From contig JASLAP010000132.1 in assembly GCA_030147065.1 (NCBI GenBank), positions 1 to 6,701 of the forward strand: DNA of 6,701 bases. Direction: 5' to 3'. The position numbers and the translations under genes are program-made. The stretch comes from Pseudonocardia sp. (GTDB lineage: Bacteria > Actinomycetota > Actinomycetes > Mycobacteriales > Pseudonocardiaceae). Within the stretch, counting starts at the first letter, position 1. Each line of letters opens with the position of its first letter. Positions 5,765-6,701 of the stretch are shown piece after piece. The notes beneath the pieces were generated by a model. That model saw only the letters and a program-made list of their open reading frames with translations. It did not search any database and was not told the DNA's origin.

Positions 5765-6701
5765 TCAGCTCCCGTCCTCGCGGCCGGCCCCGTCGCCGAC
5801 GGTGTCCATCCTGCCTGGTGCCAGGCGGCCGTCCGGCCCTCCACCCGACCCTTCCGGCAGGTCGACGGAGGCCCCAGGCGCCGACCCGGCGCCCGCGACG
5901 GCTGCGCCGGCTCCGGCGCCGGTACCAGTGGCGCCGGTAGCGCCCTCGGTGTCCGCGGCACGAGCGGTGTCAGCAGCACCAGCGGCGCCGGAGCCGGCGA
6001 CCTTGACGCCGGCACCCTCGGCGGCAGCACGCTCGGCGGCGGTAACGGTGTCGACGCAGATCGCAGCAGCCGTGCCTGCGGCAGACCTGTCGGCCGCGGC
6101 TGCGTCGACCGTGGCTGGGCCGGCCGCGGCCGGGTCCGTGCGATCGAGCCAGTCCAGGACCGCTGCGGTGTGCTCCCCGGCCGCCGGGACCGGGTTCATC
6201 GGGACGTCCCACCCGGCGCTGACCGGGGGCAGCAGCGCCTGCACCGGACCGGCCTCGGTGCCGACCTCGCGCCACCGGTCGCGGGCGGCGAGCTGGGGGT
6301 GCTCGGCGAACTCGGCCATCGTCCGCTGCCGGGCGTAGGCGATCCCGGCCCGCTCCAACCGGTCCTGCGCGGCGTCCAGGTCGAGGCCGGCGAACACCGC
6401 GGCGATGAGGGCGTCCAGCTCGGCGCGGTGCGCGACGCGGGCGGCGTTGCCGGCGAACCGGGGGTCGGCCGCCAGGTCGGGACGCTCCAGCACGACCGCG
6501 CAGAACCGCTCCCACTCCCGCTCGTTCTGCAGGCCGAGGTTCACCGTCTCCCCGGTGCCGACGGTGACCGGGCCGTAGGGGGCGATGGTGGAGTGGCTGG
6601 CCCCGGCCCGGGCCGGGTCGGCGCCGCCGTAGCGGGCGAAGAAGTACGGGTAGCCCATCCACTCCCCCAGCGCCTCCAGCATCGACACCTCCAGGGCCTG
6701 G
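5765..6701 (-). CDS. CaiB/BaiF-type (family III) CoA-transferase, C-terminal part (5' partial)
   Basis: The frame runs off the window end as QALEVSMLEALGEWMGYP, a typical internal stretch of family III CoA-transferases. The GTG at 6688 is thus internal and the N-terminal half, with the catalytic Asp, is outside. Numbered from 6688, visible family features are SMLEALGEWMGYPYFFARYGG (2-22, N-terminal part of the visible domain), ASHSTIAPYGPV (30-41), LGLQNEREWERFC (51-63) and DPRFAGNAARVAHR (75-88). A conserved end near AAVLDWL (175-181) follows. These enzymes move CoA between carboxylic acids. The segment recalls itaconate or citramalate CoA-transferases, but formyl-, carnitine- and other CoA-transferases share these motifs. 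Unusually, about 125 Ala/Gly/Thr/Asp-rich residues follow the expected end of the domain. It is the first visible gene of the operon. Confidence 0.85.
   Translation of the reverse strand, partial: QALEVSMLEALGEWMGYPYFFARYGGADPARAGASHSTIAPYGPVTVGTGETVNLGLQNEREWERFCAVVLERPDLAADPRFAGNAARVAHRAELDALIAAVFAGLDLDAAQDRLERAGIAYARQRTMAEFAEHPQLAARDRWREVGTEAGPVQALLPPVSAGWDVPMNPVPAAGEHTAAVLDWLDRTDPAAAGPATVDAAAADRSAAGTAAAICVDTVTAAERAAAEGAGVKVAGSGAAGAADTARAADTEGATGATGTGAGAGAAVAGAGSAPGASVDLPEGSGGGPDGRLAPGRMDTVGDGAGREDGS
5768..6142 (-). other. Low-complexity C-terminal extension of the CoA-transferase
   Basis: About 125 codons beyond the normal family end, rich in Ala, Gly, Thr, Asp and Pro (segments such as GATGTGAGAGAAVAGAG), with no recognisable fold. 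On the plus strand around 6064-6138 the DNA shows a loose 15-base rhythm, reading there as AAAVP AADLS AAAAS TVAGP AAAGS. This may be an old, decayed 15-bp array. It could equally be ordinary biased sequence after a lost stop codon. Confidence 0.45.
5769..5773 (-). promoter_or_regulatory. Ribosome-binding site of the aldehyde dehydrogenase
   Basis: GGGAG on the minus strand, six bases before ATG 5762 and inside the end of the CoA-transferase gene. It supports the ATG at 5762 over the internal ATG at 5735. Confidence 0.55.

Noticed and set aside
3154..6030. A single 958-residue protein on the minus strand ending in hydratase copy 1
   Set aside because: Its upstream two thirds is out of frame with the well-supported ALDH; the real start is ATG 4284, coupled to the ALDH stop.
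4185..6338. Long open frame on the plus strand antisense to ALDH and CoA-transferase
   Set aside because: The minus-strand frames hold full family motifs here; this is a GC-driven shadow frame.

Overview
The window is very GC-rich and its third codon positions are strongly G/C-biased. Together with the protein families present, this suggests a high-GC actinomycete. A Pseudonocardia-like organism is my guess from the general look of the proteins, not something shown here.

Layout. The plus strand begins with the last 79 codons of a GH13 alpha-amylase/trehalose-synthase-type enzyme (ends 242), followed by a strong hairpin (254-278). Next comes about 520 bases made largely of two 15-bp-period tandem arrays (331-480 and 553-852). 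These run in frame into a gene for a cysteine-cluster (YkgJ-like) protein with a C-terminal pentapeptide-repeat domain (ends 1767). Positions 1768-2338 hold no convincing gene, but contain a 69-bp imperfect direct repeat with internal hairpins and a long inverted repeat. From 2339 to the window end everything is on the minus strand. In transcription order this is a CaiB/BaiF-type CoA-transferase (5' end outside the window), an NAD(P)-dependent aldehyde dehydrogenase, and two tandem copies of a double-hotdog (FAS1-like/HTD2/MaoC-type) acyl-CoA hydratase. Spacings are 2 bp, a 1-base TGATG overlap, and an 11-nt gap, so this looks like one translationally coupled operon.

Function. CoA-transferase, hydratase and aldehyde dehydrogenase together suggest catabolism of a carboxylic acid via its CoA ester. 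The first two families resemble those used for itaconate, mesaconate or citramalate-type C5 acids, but the substrate cannot be read from sequence.

Most notable. (1) The hydratase is duplicated as an ungapped 782-bp direct repeat whose breakpoints lie inside the gene. Copy 1 loses its C-terminus and ends in a frameshifted tail. Copy 2 loses its start and must begin at a GTG 11 nt after copy 1's stop. (2) Fifteen-bp-period, pentapeptide-coding arrays decorate the ends of unrelated neighbouring genes (YkgJ-like N-terminus, both hydratase N-termini, perhaps the CoA-transferase C-terminus). (3) The YkgJ-like frame is open far upstream through its arrays but has no ATG, GTG or TTG there. I see no defence system, CRISPR, phage or transposase gene.
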